A stretch of DNA of 64,000 nt from Pseudotabrizicola formosa (GTDB taxonomy: Bacteria > Pseudomonadota > Alphaproteobacteria > Rhodobacterales > Rhodobacteraceae). Shown in pieces: positions 1-8,936 of the stretch (the stretch's first letter is position 1; each line of letters begins with the position of its first letter). Both the position numbers and the translations under genes were made by a program. The stretch spans positions 206,908 to 270,907 of the forward strand of contig NZ_PJOM01000004.1 of NCBI RefSeq assembly GCF_002900965.1, read 5' to 3'. The notes under the pieces were generated by a model, which was not told the origin of the DNA, ran no database searches, and saw nothing but the letters and a program-made list of their open reading frames with translations.

Positions 1-22
1 TCACGCCAGATGATGGCTATGG

Positions 23-1057
23 GTGTCAGAAAACGGATGTGCTGACTTGGGGTTGCTGTCGTCTTATCGGCTTCGCTGGCATCGCAGGCGTCTGCTCTTT
101 CGGGCATGGGCCAGCCGGCGTGATCTGACGCTGGTGGCGGACCGGTCGGCGGGGCAGGCCGAGACTGCGATCTTTGCCTTTACCACCCTGCGCAATGAAA
201 AGATCCGGCTGCCCTATTTTCTGCGCTATTACCGCGATCTGGGGGTCAGTCATTTCTTTGTGGTCGACAACGGATCGACCGACGGGTCGCTGGAGTATCT
301 GCGCGATCAGCCGGATGTGTCCTTGTGGCGGACCGAGGCCAGCTACAAGACCAGCCGCTTCGGGATGGACTGGATCAGCCACCTGTTGCGCCGCTATGGT
401 CATGGCCACTGGTGCCTGACGGTCGATCCGGATGAGTTCTTTGTCTATCCGTTCTGTGAAACCCGGCCCATCCGGGCGCTGACCGACTGGCTGGACACGA
501 CGCAGATCCGCACGTTTTCGGCGATGCTGCTGGACATGTATCCCAAAGGGCCGATCACCGAGCAGGCCTATCGTGAAGGGCAGGACCCGTTCGAGATTGC
601 GCAGTGGTTTGACTCGGGCAACTATCAGATCAGCCGCAACCCGGCCTATGGCAATCTGTGGATTCAGGGTGGCCCGCGCAGCCGGATGTTCTTTGATGAG
701 GCACCGAAGAAGGCCCCTGCGCTGAACAAGATCCCGCTGGTCAAATGGCATCGGTCCTATGCCTATATCAGTTCCACCCATATGATGCTGCCGCGCGGGC
801 TGAACCTTGCCTTTGATGAATGGGGCGGGGAAAAGGCCTCGGGCGTGTTGCTGCACGCCAAGTTTCTGGACACTTTCGCCGCCAAGGCCGAAGAAGAGCT
901 GCTGCGCAGCCAGCATTACGCGGCCAGTGCGGAATACAAGGCCTATCAGAAGGTCCTGTCCAGCCACCCCGAGATGTGGTGCAAGTGGAGCGAGAAATAC
1001 ATCAACTGGCGTCAGCTGGAGATTCTGGGTCTGATGTCCAAGGGGAACTGGGCATGA
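23..1057 (+). CDS. Glycosyltransferase family 2 protein
   Basis: Predicted cytoplasmic glycosyltransferase of the GT-A fold, probably adding a sugar to a surface polysaccharide. The 344-residue protein has the hallmark strand and loop VVDNGSTDGS near residues 80-89 and the metal-binding VDPDEF near 134-139, as in the Glyco_tranf_2_4 type (seen; family assignment from memory). The start is a GTG, the first start codon after an in-frame TGA at 11-13, so the N-terminus is complete in this window. Its TGA overlaps the ATG of the next gene (ATGA), which implies translational coupling with the GT14 and sulfotransferase genes. Donor and acceptor sugars cannot be read from the sequence. Confidence 0.85.
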   Translation: MSENGCADLGLLSSYRLRWHRRRLLFRAWASRRDLTLVADRSAGQAETAIFAFTTLRNEKIRLPYFLRYYRDLGVSHFFVVDNGSTDGSLEYLRDQPDVSLWRTEASYKTSRFGMDWISHLLRRYGHGHWCLTVDPDEFFVYPFCETRPIRALTDWLDTTQIRTFSAMLLDMYPKGPITEQAYREGQDPFEIAQWFDSGNYQISRNPAYGNLWIQGGPRSRMFFDEAPKKAPALNKIPLVKWHRSYAYISSTHMMLPRGLNLAFDEWGGEKASGVLLHAKFLDTFAAKAEEELLRSQHYAASAEYKAYQKVLSSHPEMWCKWSEKYINWRQLEILGLMSKGNWA

Positions 1058-2751
1058 CGGTCGGCTTTGTGATGCTGTGTCATACGGCGCTGGACCGGGC
1101 CGCGCAGGTGGCGCGGCACTGGGCCGAGCGTGATTGCCCGGTTGTCATCCATGTGGACCGGCGGGTGGCGGCAAAGCCCTATGCGCAGCTGGTGGCCGAC
1201 CTGGCCGATCTGCCGAATGTGCGGTTTTCCGGGCGGCATGCCTGTGAATGGGGGACATGGGGCATTGTGGCGGCCAGTCAGGAGGCCGCCACCGTGATGC
1301 TGCGCGATTTTGCGCAGGTGCGGCATGTGTTTCTGGCCTCCGGCTCCTGCTTGCCCCTGCGCCCGGTGGAAGAACTGCGCGCCTATCTGAATGAGCGGCC
1401 CAAGACCGATTTCATCGAGAGCGTGACGACGGAAGATGTGGGTTGGACCGTCGGGGGTCTGGATTATGAACGCTTTACCCTGCGGTTTCCGTTCAGCTGG
1501 CGCAAACAGAAGTGGTGGTTTGACACTTACGTCAAACTGCAGCGCAAGGTGGGCTTTCGCCGCAAGATCCCGGCCGAACTGGTGCCGCATCTGGGCAGCC
1601 AGTGGTGGTGCCTGACGCGGCAGACCCTGTCGGCCATTCTGGAACACCCCGAGCGGGCCACGATCGACCGCTATTTCCAGAAGGTCTGGATTCCGGATGA
1701 AAGCTATTTCCAGACGCTGGTGCGGCAGGTGTCGAGCACGGTGGAAAGCCGGTCTTTGACGCTGTCGAAGTTCGATTTTCAGGGCAAGCCGCATATCTTT
1801 TACGACGATCACCTGCAGCTTCTGCGCCGGTCGGATTGTTTTGTGGCCCGCAAGATCTGGCCCGATGCGGTGAAGCTTTACGGGGCTTTCCTGTCGGAGG
1901 ATCGCAGCCGTCAGGCCGTGGCGGAACCGAACCCCGGCAAGATTGACCGTTTGTTCGCCAAGGCGGTGGAGCGGCGGGTAAAGGGGCGGCCGGGCCTGTA
2001 CATGCAAAGCCGGTTCCCGAATGAGAACCATGAAAACGGGCGCACGGCGGGGCCCTATTCGGTGTTCTGCGGTTTTGCCGAAGTGTTCGAGACTTTTGAG
2101 ATCTGGCTGTCAAAGGCCAGCGGAACCCGGGTGCATGGCCATCTGTTCGCGCCCGACCGCGTGCATTTCGCCGGGGGGGAGACCATTTACAACGGGGCCC
2201 TGTCCGACAATGCCAAGCTGCGCGACTATAACCCGAAAAGCTTTCTGACCAGCCTGATCTGGAACACGCGCGGCGAACGGCAGTGCTTTCAGTATGGTCC
2301 TGCTGATACGCAGGATCTGAACTGGTTCATGGCGCTGGATGGCAATGCGCAGATTTCGGTGATTTCAGGCGCCTGGGCGGTGCCCTTGTTCCATTCGAAC
2401 CGGAATTTCGGGGAGATAAGGCGCGAGGCCGCCCGGTTGCAGCAGGTGGAGCAGGAGTTTCTGAACATCCTGCGCGGCCCCTATACCAAGGCGCGGGTGC
2501 GGGTCTGGTCCCTGGCCGATTTCGTTGAAAACCCGATGGAGCCGTTGCAGACCATCATCGACGAGATCGGCCCAAGGCAAGCGCGCAGGCTGACCGAGGC
2601 GCCGCGCCTGATTGATCTGACCGGCTTTGGCCAGTTTTTGCAGAACCTGCGCAATCAGGGCATGCAGCCGGTGCTGATGGGTGATTTTCCGGTGGGCGAT
2701 GACCCGGCGGCCCGGTCTCCGCGCCGCGGGCGCCCCTATCTGGTGAAATAA
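1054..2751 (+). CDS. Core-2/I-branching beta-1,6-N-acetylglucosaminyltransferase family protein (GT14)
   Basis: 565-residue protein of the core-2/I-branching (GT14) family. Residues 1-270 carry the family signatures: MTVGFVMLCHTAL at the start, VIHVDRR near 31-37, LASGSCLPLRP at 94-104 and the QWWCLTR acceptor-side motif. Residues from about 280 onward form a second domain; bacterial members in this family often carry a C-terminal DUF5927-type domain, which I think this is (from memory, not tested). The ATG at 1054 overlaps the upstream stop; a longer frame from 820 is antisense-free but has no support. The stop TAA abuts the GTG of the sulfotransferase with no gap. Likely role: branching or decorating an exported glycan. 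Confidence 0.85.
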   Translation: MTVGFVMLCHTALDRAAQVARHWAERDCPVVIHVDRRVAAKPYAQLVADLADLPNVRFSGRHACEWGTWGIVAASQEAATVMLRDFAQVRHVFLASGSCLPLRPVEELRAYLNERPKTDFIESVTTEDVGWTVGGLDYERFTLRFPFSWRKQKWWFDTYVKLQRKVGFRRKIPAELVPHLGSQWWCLTRQTLSAILEHPERATIDRYFQKVWIPDESYFQTLVRQVSSTVESRSLTLSKFDFQGKPHIFYDDHLQLLRRSDCFVARKIWPDAVKLYGAFLSEDRSRQAVAEPNPGKIDRLFAKAVERRVKGRPGLYMQSRFPNENHENGRTAGPYSVFCGFAEVFETFEIWLSKASGTRVHGHLFAPDRVHFAGGETIYNGALSDNAKLRDYNPKSFLTSLIWNTRGERQCFQYGPADTQDLNWFMALDGNAQISVISGAWAVPLFHSNRNFGEIRREAARLQQVEQEFLNILRGPYTKARVRVWSLADFVENPMEPLQTIIDEIGPRQARRLTEAPRLIDLTGFGQFLQNLRNQGMQPVLMGDFPVGDDPAARSPRRGRPYLVK

Positions 2752-4155
2752 GTGGGCCGGTTCGACAGTTTTGTGATGTTCGCGGAAATGCGGACCGGGT
2801 CGAATTTCCTTGAGGCCAATCTGAATGCGATGCCGGGCGTCACCTGCCATGGCGAGGTGTTCAACCCCTATTTCATCGGCAAGCTGGGTCAGACCAGCCT
2901 GTTCGGCTTTTCCATGGCCGACCGTGAGGCCGACCCGCTTGCGCTGATCCGCCGGCTGCGGGCGCAAACCGATGGGATGGCCGGGTTCCGCTATTTCCAC
3001 GACCATGACCCGCGGGTGTTGCAGCCGGTGCTGGATGATCCGCTCTGCGCCAAGATCATCCTGACCCGCAACCCGGTGGAAAGCTATGTCAGCTGGAAGA
3101 TCGCGCAACAGACCGGGCAATGGAAGCTGACCGGGGCGAAGGCCCCGAAAACCGCGCAGGTGCGGTTCGACGCGGCGGAGTTCGAGGCACATGTCGCCGC
3201 CTTGCAGGCGTTTCAGATGCGGCTGATGCACGGCTTGCAGGTCAGCGGGCAGACGGCGTTCTACATTGATTATGAAGACATCAACGATCTGGATGTGCTG
3301 AACGGGCTGGCCCGCTTTCTGGGGGTTGAGGGGCTGGCGGGGCTGGATGCGAGTCTGAAAAAGCAGAACCCCGAAGAGATTGGCCAGAAGGTTGTAAACC
3401 CCGACGAGATGGAGCGGGCTCTGGCGCGGCTGGACCGGTTCAATCTGGCGCGCACGCCGAATTTCGAGCCACGCCGCGCGCCGATGGTGCCGCAGTTTGT
3501 GGCATCGCGGCTCGCAGGCTTGCTGTTCATGCCGGTTCCGGGGGGGCCGGTGGCACAGGTGACCGGATGGTTGCAGGGGTTGGGCGGGGTTGAGGGCGGC
3601 TTTACCCAAAAGACCTTGCGGCAGTGGAAGAAGGCGCGCGCAGGCCATCGGTCGTTTACCGTGCTGCGCCATCCGGTGGCGCGGGCGCATGAGGCGTTTT
3701 GTGCGCAGATCCTGTCTGGCAATTTTGCGCAGATCCGAGAGCAGATGGGGAAGATCCACAAGCTGGACCTGCCCGATGCGGGGATGGACTATGCCAATGC
3801 GGCGGCGCACCGGGCGGGGTTTGTCGGCTTTCTGGCCTGGGTCCGGCTGAACCTGTCGGGCCAGACCAGTGCGCGGGTGGATGTGCATTGGGCCAGCCAG
3901 TCGGCAGTGTTACAGGGCTTTGCCGGGTTTCAGGGGCCGGATCTGGTGCTGCGCGAGGACGGGTTGACAGCAGGGCTGGCCTATCTGGCCGCAGAGGTGG
4001 GGGCGGCCTGCCCCGCCTTGCCGCCCGCGCCCGCACATGGATTTCTGCCGCTGGATGCCATCTATGATGAGCAGGTGGAGGCCGCCACGCGCGAGGCCTA
4101 TGCGCGGGATTATCTGGCCTTTGGCTTTGCCGATTGGGCTCCGCCCGTCAGATAG
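2752..4155 (+). CDS. Sulfotransferase-like protein with a second sulfotransferase-like half
   Basis: 467-residue protein, probably PAPS-dependent and acting on the glycan made by the two upstream glycosyltransferases. Residues 12-21 (EMRTGSNFLE) match the 5'-phosphosulfate-binding loop of NodH/Stf0-like sulfotransferases, and LTRNPVESYVS at 104-114 matches the 3'-phosphate-binding motif. The C-terminal half repeats the latter as LRHPVARAHEAF at 305-316 but I see no second 5' loop, so it may be a degenerate duplication. The GTG start directly follows the TAA of the GT14 gene. The last 46 bases overlap, tail to tail, the mannitol dehydrogenase gene on the other strand. Confidence 0.8.
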   Translation: MGRFDSFVMFAEMRTGSNFLEANLNAMPGVTCHGEVFNPYFIGKLGQTSLFGFSMADREADPLALIRRLRAQTDGMAGFRYFHDHDPRVLQPVLDDPLCAKIILTRNPVESYVSWKIAQQTGQWKLTGAKAPKTAQVRFDAAEFEAHVAALQAFQMRLMHGLQVSGQTAFYIDYEDINDLDVLNGLARFLGVEGLAGLDASLKKQNPEEIGQKVVNPDEMERALARLDRFNLARTPNFEPRRAPMVPQFVASRLAGLLFMPVPGGPVAQVTGWLQGLGGVEGGFTQKTLRQWKKARAGHRSFTVLRHPVARAHEAFCAQILSGNFAQIREQMGKIHKLDLPDAGMDYANAAAHRAGFVGFLAWVRLNLSGQTSARVDVHWASQSAVLQGFAGFQGPDLVLREDGLTAGLAYLAAEVGAACPALPPAPAHGFLPLDAIYDEQVEAATREAYARDYLAFGFADWAPPVR

Positions 4156-5585
4156 CGCTGCAGGGTTTTTGCGGTGCCATCGGCCCAGAGCGCGGTCAGC
4201 GCCCCGGCAAAGGCGGCGGCAAAGCGCGGATCTTGCCCCGCGTCGCCATAGATGGACCTTTGGGCGATCCAGACCGAGGGGTCGGTTTTCGCGGCCTGTG
4301 ACACCCGTTGCAGAGTGGGCCAATCGGGGTCATTCGGTTCGATTGCCGTGCCGCTGTCGGTTTGACCCGCGCAATAGCGGCACCACAGCGCCGAGACCAG
4401 CGCCAGCCCGTCAATCCGGCCGCCGGCGGCCAAGGCATCGCGCAGCGAGGGCAGGATGAATTTGGGCTGACGGTTCGAGCCGTCAAAGCACAGGCGCCGT
4501 TCGGTATCGGCGATGTCGGGGTTGCTGAACCGGTCGCGGATCAGATCGTAATAGGCGTGCAGATCGGTCTTCGGGACAGGGGCGACGTAAGGGATGATTT
4601 CCTCACGCTCTACCTTGTCCAGCAAGCCGCTGATCAGAGGGTTGGCCATTGCCTCGTGGACGTGTTCGATATCCAGCAGCGCACCGGGATAGGCGATGGT
4701 GGCGTGGCCGCCGTTCAGGATGCGGATCTTCATCGCCTCATAGGCGTGGACGGCATCGGTGAAGGTGACGCCGACCTGTTCCAGCGGCGGGCGCCCCTGT
4801 GGGAAGTGGTCTTCCAGCACCCATTGCCGGAAGGGTTCGCAGGTGACGGGCACCGGGTCATCCGCCAGCCCGAAGGCGGCCGCCATGGCGCGTTCGCGCG
4901 GGCCGGTGGCGGGGGTGATGCGGTCGACCATGCTGTTGGGGCAGGCAACATTGGCCTGAACCCAGGCCGCAAAGCCGGGGTCTGACAGGCGGGCGAGGTC
5001 GGTGAGGGCGGCCTGCGTGACATGGCCATTGCCGGGCAGGTTATCGCAGCTGAGCACGGTGAAGGCGGGAATGCCTGCCGCTTTGCGGGCGCGCAAGGCT
5101 GCGAGGATGGCACCGAAGGCGGTTTTCGGGCTGCCCGGGTGTGCGGCGTCGTGCCGGATGTCTGCGGCGTCAGGGTCAAACCGGCCTGTGGCGGAATTGA
5201 GGAAATAGCCGCCTTCCGTCACGGTCAGGCTGACGATGCGGATGGCAGGATCTGTCATCGCCAGGATCAGCGCGGCGTTGTCGGGCTGCACGGCGATGAA
5301 CCCTGTCATCGACCCGACCCGGCGCGCGGTGCGGCCCCTCGGGTCCAGCTCGATGACAGTGGAGAGGCAGTCTTGCGCCATCAGGGCATCGCGCATCCGG
5401 GCATCCGCCGGGCGGACACCGGCACCCAGAATGGCCCAGTCCTGCGCCAGACCCATGGCCATCAGGTCGTCGAGATAGACTGCCATATGGGCGCGGTGAA
5501 AATTGCCAAGGCCAATATGGACAATGCCGGGGGTCAGGCGACTGCGGTCATAGGCAGGCAAGCGGGGGGCGGTGGCACAAGTCAT
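4110..5585 (-). CDS. Mannitol dehydrogenase family protein (polyol NAD-dependent long-chain dehydrogenase)
   Basis: 491-residue cytoplasmic polyol dehydrogenase of the PSLDR family (mannitol, arabinitol, fructuronate or tagaturonate reductases). The N-terminal nucleotide loop GIVHIGLGNFHRAH lies near residues 20-33. The catalytic K-x4-N-x2-H arrangement is intact in KIRILNGGH. Length fits mannitol 2-dehydrogenase (about 480-490). It stands alone rather than in a polyol ABC transporter operon, so mannitol is the best guess, not a certainty. Its 3' end overlaps the convergent sulfotransferase gene by 46 bases. Confidence 0.88.
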   Translation of the reverse strand: MTCATAPRLPAYDRSRLTPGIVHIGLGNFHRAHMAVYLDDLMAMGLAQDWAILGAGVRPADARMRDALMAQDCLSTVIELDPRGRTARRVGSMTGFIAVQPDNAALILAMTDPAIRIVSLTVTEGGYFLNSATGRFDPDAADIRHDAAHPGSPKTAFGAILAALRARKAAGIPAFTVLSCDNLPGNGHVTQAALTDLARLSDPGFAAWVQANVACPNSMVDRITPATGPRERAMAAAFGLADDPVPVTCEPFRQWVLEDHFPQGRPPLEQVGVTFTDAVHAYEAMKIRILNGGHATIAYPGALLDIEHVHEAMANPLISGLLDKVEREEIIPYVAPVPKTDLHAYYDLIRDRFSNPDIADTERRLCFDGSNRQPKFILPSLRDALAAGGRIDGLALVSALWCRYCAGQTDSGTAIEPNDPDWPTLQRVSQAAKTDPSVWIAQRSIYGDAGQDPRFAAAFAGALTALWADGTAKTLQRYLTGGAQSAKPKAR

Positions 5586-5666
5586 GTCAGGTCATCCCCC
5601 ACTGCTGGCGCTGCGAAAGCCGGGACAGTGATGGCCATTGCGTGCCGCGTGGCAAGCAAAATCGGA

Positions 5667-6131
5667 TCAGGCCGCCTGAGTCGAGCGTGTTTCGGTCAGG
5701 ATGGCATGCAGCTTGGCCGGGTCGGTGTTGGCGCGCAGTTTGGCCACCACGTTCGGATCGCGCATGGTGCGGCTGACCAGCGCCAGCGCCTTGAGGTGGT
5801 CGACACCGGAATCCTTGGGCGCGAACAATCCGAAGATCAGATCGACCGGCTGACGGTCTACAGAATCGTAATCCAGGGGCTTTTCCAGCCGGATGAACAC
5901 GCCAACGATCCGGTCAAGATCCTGCAACCGGGCATGCGGCAGGGCGATGCCATGGCCCACCCCGGTGGGGCCAAGGCTTTCGCGTTCCTGCAACCCGTCC
6001 ACCGCAACGCCCGCCGAGAGCTTGTAGCTTGTGGCGACCATCTCTCCCAATTCCTGGAAAAGACGCTTCTTGCTGGTGATCTGCCCGACGACGCGAACGG
6101 CGCCGGGCGTGAGGAGCTTTGCTAGATCCAT
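5667..6131 (-). CDS. ptsN: PTS IIA-like nitrogen regulatory protein PtsN (EIIA-Ntr)
   Basis: 154-residue EIIA protein of the nitrogen phosphotransferase relay, a phospho-acceptor that regulates rather than transports. The phosphorylation-site motif GHGIALPHARL is complete, with the expected active histidine at residue 66. It lies 36 bases downstream of hpf on the same strand, the usual hpf-ptsN order in proteobacteria. In this lineage it is expected to receive phosphate from EI-Ntr/NPr and influence potassium, carbon and nitrogen responses; no partner genes lie in this window. Confidence 0.95.
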   Translation of the reverse strand: MDLAKLLTPGAVRVVGQITSKKRLFQELGEMVATSYKLSAGVAVDGLQERESLGPTGVGHGIALPHARLQDLDRIVGVFIRLEKPLDYDSVDRQPVDLIFGLFAPKDSGVDHLKALALVSRTMRDPNVVAKLRANTDPAKLHAILTETRSTQAA

Positions 6132-6167
6132 GGACGGTCGTATTCCCGAACAGCCGAAACGCTGCCC

Positions 6168-6743
6168 TTACTTGCTGTTACGCGGGTCGATCCAGCCTAT
6201 ATTGCCGTCATCCCGGCGATAGACCACATTCACCCCGCCGTGCCCTTCGTTGCGGAAGACAAGCATCCGGTTGCCATTGAGTTCCAGCTGCATCACGGCT
6301 TCGCCGACGGTGATCGAAGGAATCTTCGTCTCCATCTCGGCGATCACGATGGGCTGAAGGCTGTCCGGCTCCACATCCTCGGCGTCTTCGGTTGGGGCGA
6401 GGATATACGAGGATGCCCCGCCAAACTCAACAGGTGACGTTCGGGCAGAATGATGGTTGCGAATCCGGCGTTTGTAGCGCCGCAGCTGCTTGTCCATCTT
6501 CTCGCGGCAGGATTCGAAAGCGGCATAGATTTCGGTCGCATGGCCCTTGGCCTGTGCGGTCAGCCCGGTGGACAGGTGGATGACGGTTTCGCACACGTAT
6601 TCATGCGCCACCCGGGAAAAGACGATGACAGCCTCGGTGGGTCGCTGGGCGTATTTCTCGACCACCTCGCCAAGTTCGGACTTCACATGGGTCTGCAGGG
6701 CCTCTCCGACGTCGATCTGTTTTCCACTGATCTGATAGCGCAT
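6168..6743 (-). CDS. hpf: Ribosome hibernation-promoting factor, long form
   Basis: 191-residue long HPF. The N-terminal half (MRYQISGKQIDVG onward) is the YfiA/RaiA ribosome-binding domain; the C-terminal part, with FRNEGHGGVNVVYRRDDG near the end, is the dimerisation domain that makes 100S ribosome dimers. An upstream in-frame ATG at 6950 would add 69 residues unlike the family, whereas the ATG at 6743 has a strong GGAGGAA site seven bases before it, so I use that start. Sits between lptB and ptsN on the same strand. No rpoN gene separates lptB from hpf, unlike many other proteobacteria. Confidence 0.95.
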   Translation of the reverse strand: MRYQISGKQIDVGEALQTHVKSELGEVVEKYAQRPTEAVIVFSRVAHEYVCETVIHLSTGLTAQAKGHATEIYAAFESCREKMDKQLRRYKRRIRNHHSARTSPVEFGGASSYILAPTEDAEDVEPDSLQPIVIAEMETKIPSITVGEAVMQLELNGNRMLVFRNEGHGGVNVVYRRDDGNIGWIDPRNSK

Positions 6744-6908
6744 TATGGTTCCTCCGCGCGGCTTCTTGGTCTGCCAGCGGGCCGGGGCGCGGTGGCAAAG
6801 GTCTTCTGTCTTTGACATGGGGATCGGTGGCGCATCTGCAAGGTTGCGGGCCGGCAGGCAACCGTGGGGCAGGGCTGGCACAGGCGGGTTCTTGCACGCA
6901 TCACGGGT

Positions 6909-6938
6909 ATTTGGCGACAGGCAGGCCCGCCTTGTCAA
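6909..6938 (-). promoter_or_regulatory. Possible sigma-70 promoter for hpf-ptsN
   Basis: On the minus strand the 228-base gap between lptB and hpf contains a perfect TTGACA (6933-6938) followed after 18 bases by CCAAAT (6909-6914). The -35 is exact, the -10 poor, so this is only a candidate for separate transcription of hpf-ptsN in stationary phase. Confidence 0.3.
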
Positions 6939-6971
6939 CCGAATCGTCACAGGGATGTCATACGGGCAGGG

Positions 6972-7733
6972 TCAGGAAATGCGGAAATTTTGTCCCAGAT
7001 AGACACGGCGCACCGTTTCATCGCGCACCACCTCATCCGTGGTCCCGCTCATCAGCACATGGCCGTCGTGCAGGATATAGGCGCGGTCCACAATCTCCAG
7101 CGTTTCGCGCACATTGTGATCGGTGATCAGCACGCCGATGCCGCGCGATTTCAGATCATGGACCAGACCCCGGATTTCGCCCACCGCAATCGGGTCTACC
7201 CCGGCAAAGGGTTCATCGAGCAGCAGATATTTCGGATTGGCCGCCAGACAGCGCGCGATTTCCACGCGCCGCCGTTCCCCGCCCGACAGCGCGAGCGCGG
7301 GCGCGCGGCGCAGGTGGGTGATGGAAAATTCGGACAGCAGGTCTTCCAGCCGTTCGCGCTGCTTGTGCCGGTCGAGATCGGTGATCTCCAGCACGGCCCG
7401 GATGTTGTCTTCAACCGACAGGCCGCGGAAAATGCTGACCTCTTGTGGGAGATAGCCGATGCCAAGCCGGGCGCGGCGATACATTGGCAGGGCGGTCACA
7501 TCCTTGCCATCGATGATGACCTGCCCGCCTTCGGGCGTGACCAGCCCGGCAATCGCGTAAAAGCAGGTGGTCTTGCCCGACCCGTTCGGCCCCAGCAGGG
7601 CCACAACCTCGCCCCGGTTCAACTGCATCGACACATCCCGGATCACGGGGCGTTTCTTGTAGCTTTTGCGCAGGGACCGGATCACCAGACCTGCGCTGCC
7701 GGTGGTGACGGACAAGGATGGGACAGGGGTCAA
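6972..7733 (-). CDS. lptB: LPS export ABC transporter ATP-binding protein LptB
   Basis: 253-residue ATPase that powers extraction of lipopolysaccharide from the inner membrane with LptF, LptG and LptC. Walker A GPNGSGKTT at 48-56, the signature LSGGERRR, Walker B YLLLDEPF and the H-loop histidine in ITDHNVRE are all present. The start ATG overlaps the lptA stop by four bases, so the two are coupled. Roughly ten residues of N-terminal extension precede the core, which is common in this group. Confidence 0.96.
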   Translation of the reverse strand: MTPVPSLSVTTGSAGLVIRSLRKSYKKRPVIRDVSMQLNRGEVVALLGPNGSGKTTCFYAIAGLVTPEGGQVIIDGKDVTALPMYRRARLGIGYLPQEVSIFRGLSVEDNIRAVLEITDLDRHKQRERLEDLLSEFSITHLRRAPALALSGGERRRVEIARCLAANPKYLLLDEPFAGVDPIAVGEIRGLVHDLKSRGIGVLITDHNVRETLEIVDRAYILHDGHVLMSGTTDEVVRDETVRRVYLGQNFRIS

Positions 7734-8218
7734 GGCGCGCCACCCGGGGTGAAGATCGTCCGGACCTGGCCGGTCATGGTGCCGGTGCCGTCGGTCAGGT
7801 TGACGGTCAGTCTGTCACCGGAAATCGCGGCCGCGCCCTGGGTCAGCAAGACATTGCCTGTCATCACCACGGCGCCGCTGGCGATGGTGTAGACCGCCTC
7901 GGACGCTTCGGCGGCGTCGGTCGGGCTGACCAGGGTCACCCCTTCCGTGGCGATCAGCTTGTCGATGCCCGCACCATTGGCCGCGTATTCCACCCGGATG
8001 GTTCCTGCGGTCAGGCGCATGTCGCCCTGTTTTGCGGTTACATTTCCGGTGAACAGCGCTGCCCCGCTGGCCTGATCGACCGAGAGCGAGTCTGACGTGA
8101 CCTCGACAGGCAAAGTGGTGTCCTGTTGCAGCCCGCCAAAGCGGATATCGGTCTGCTGCGCCATGGCTGGGCCGGAGAGTGCGGCCGCAAGGCACAGCAC
8201 GCGCAAGAAATGGGACAT
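7730..8218 (-). CDS. lptA: Periplasmic LPS transport protein LptA
   Basis: 162-residue periplasmic protein of the OstA-like beta-jellyroll type that bridges LptC to the outer-membrane LptD. A signal peptide is visible (MSHFLRVLCLAAALSGPAMA, cleavage after AMA). An ATG 24 bases upstream (8242) is also in frame, but the ATG at 8218 starts a clean signal peptide and has an AGG about seven bases before it. Overlaps lptB by four bases. The repeated short beta-strand pattern with many Asp, Thr and Gly residues fits the family. Confidence 0.9.
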   Translation of the reverse strand: MSHFLRVLCLAAALSGPAMAQQTDIRFGGLQQDTTLPVEVTSDSLSVDQASGAALFTGNVTAKQGDMRLTAGTIRVEYAANGAGIDKLIATEGVTLVSPTDAAEASEAVYTIASGAVVMTGNVLLTQGAAAISGDRLTVNLTDGTGTMTGQVRTIFTPGGAP

Positions 8219-8246
8219 ATTTTGCCTGCAATAATGGATCATCTGG

Positions 8247-8852
8247 TCAATTCGTGGGCGTATATATCAGCTTTACCGTTCCGTTGAAAACCAGAACATA
8301 GGCACCAGTATGGCGCGCGTCCTGTGTCAAGCGCATGGTGTCGGCGGTGACGACGCCTGCCGGTCCGGTGGCGGTGACGGGATCGGGCAGCGCGATATCT
8401 GTCGTATCCATGGCGGCGGTCAGGCGGTCGCCCACCACTGTCCACCCGCTGGAGGAGGAGACCGTTACCCCGCCCGACAACAGAACCTGCCGCGCCGCCG
8501 GGTCCAGCCGGCCGGCGCCGGCCACCAGCCGTGTCGTGCCGCCATCGGGTGTTTCAAGCAGGCCCGTCAGGGCGCTGGCACTGGCCCCCGAGCCATCGGC
8601 CGCCACGGGCCTCGCGTCATCCGCGCTGACGGAAAGTGCCGCACCGTCGCTGGTCAGCCCGGCATAGGTGGGCGCGGTCATCCGGGGTTCGCGCAGACGG
8701 TCTTCGACATCAACCTCGGCATAGGGCAGGGCATCGTCCGGATTGATGGTCCGCGCCACCAGAAACAGCGTTGACAGGAGGGCAAGCGCCGCGAGCGGCA
8801 GGATGACCTTGAGCCAGCCGATCAGCCGGGTGTGAAAATCTGCATCCATCAT
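8247..8852 (-). CDS. lptC: LPS export ABC transporter periplasmic protein LptC
   Basis: 201-residue inner-membrane protein with one N-terminal transmembrane segment (about residues 11-33, WLKVILPLAALALLSTLFLV) and a periplasmic domain. It accepts LPS from LptBFG and passes it to LptA. The sequence is poorly conserved, as is usual for LptC; the call rests on topology, size and position directly upstream of lptA and lptB. First gene of the minus-strand run lptC-lptA-lptB-hpf-ptsN. Confidence 0.9.
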   Translation of the reverse strand: MMDADFHTRLIGWLKVILPLAALALLSTLFLVARTINPDDALPYAEVDVEDRLREPRMTAPTYAGLTSDGAALSVSADDARPVAADGSGASASALTGLLETPDGGTTRLVAGAGRLDPAARQVLLSGGVTVSSSSGWTVVGDRLTAAMDTTDIALPDPVTATGPAGVVTADTMRLTQDARHTGAYVLVFNGTVKLIYTPTN

Positions 8853-8936
8853 CTGGCGTCGCCCTTGTTTGCCGAAGGGTAAGGGGCGCGGCAGGAAAAC
8901 CCAACCTGCGCTGTCATGCCCTCGGCGGCCTGCCGC

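Noticed and set aside
1..13. Possible 3' end of an upstream gene (HAR then TGA at 11-13)
   Set aside because: Four codons are too little to support a gene call.
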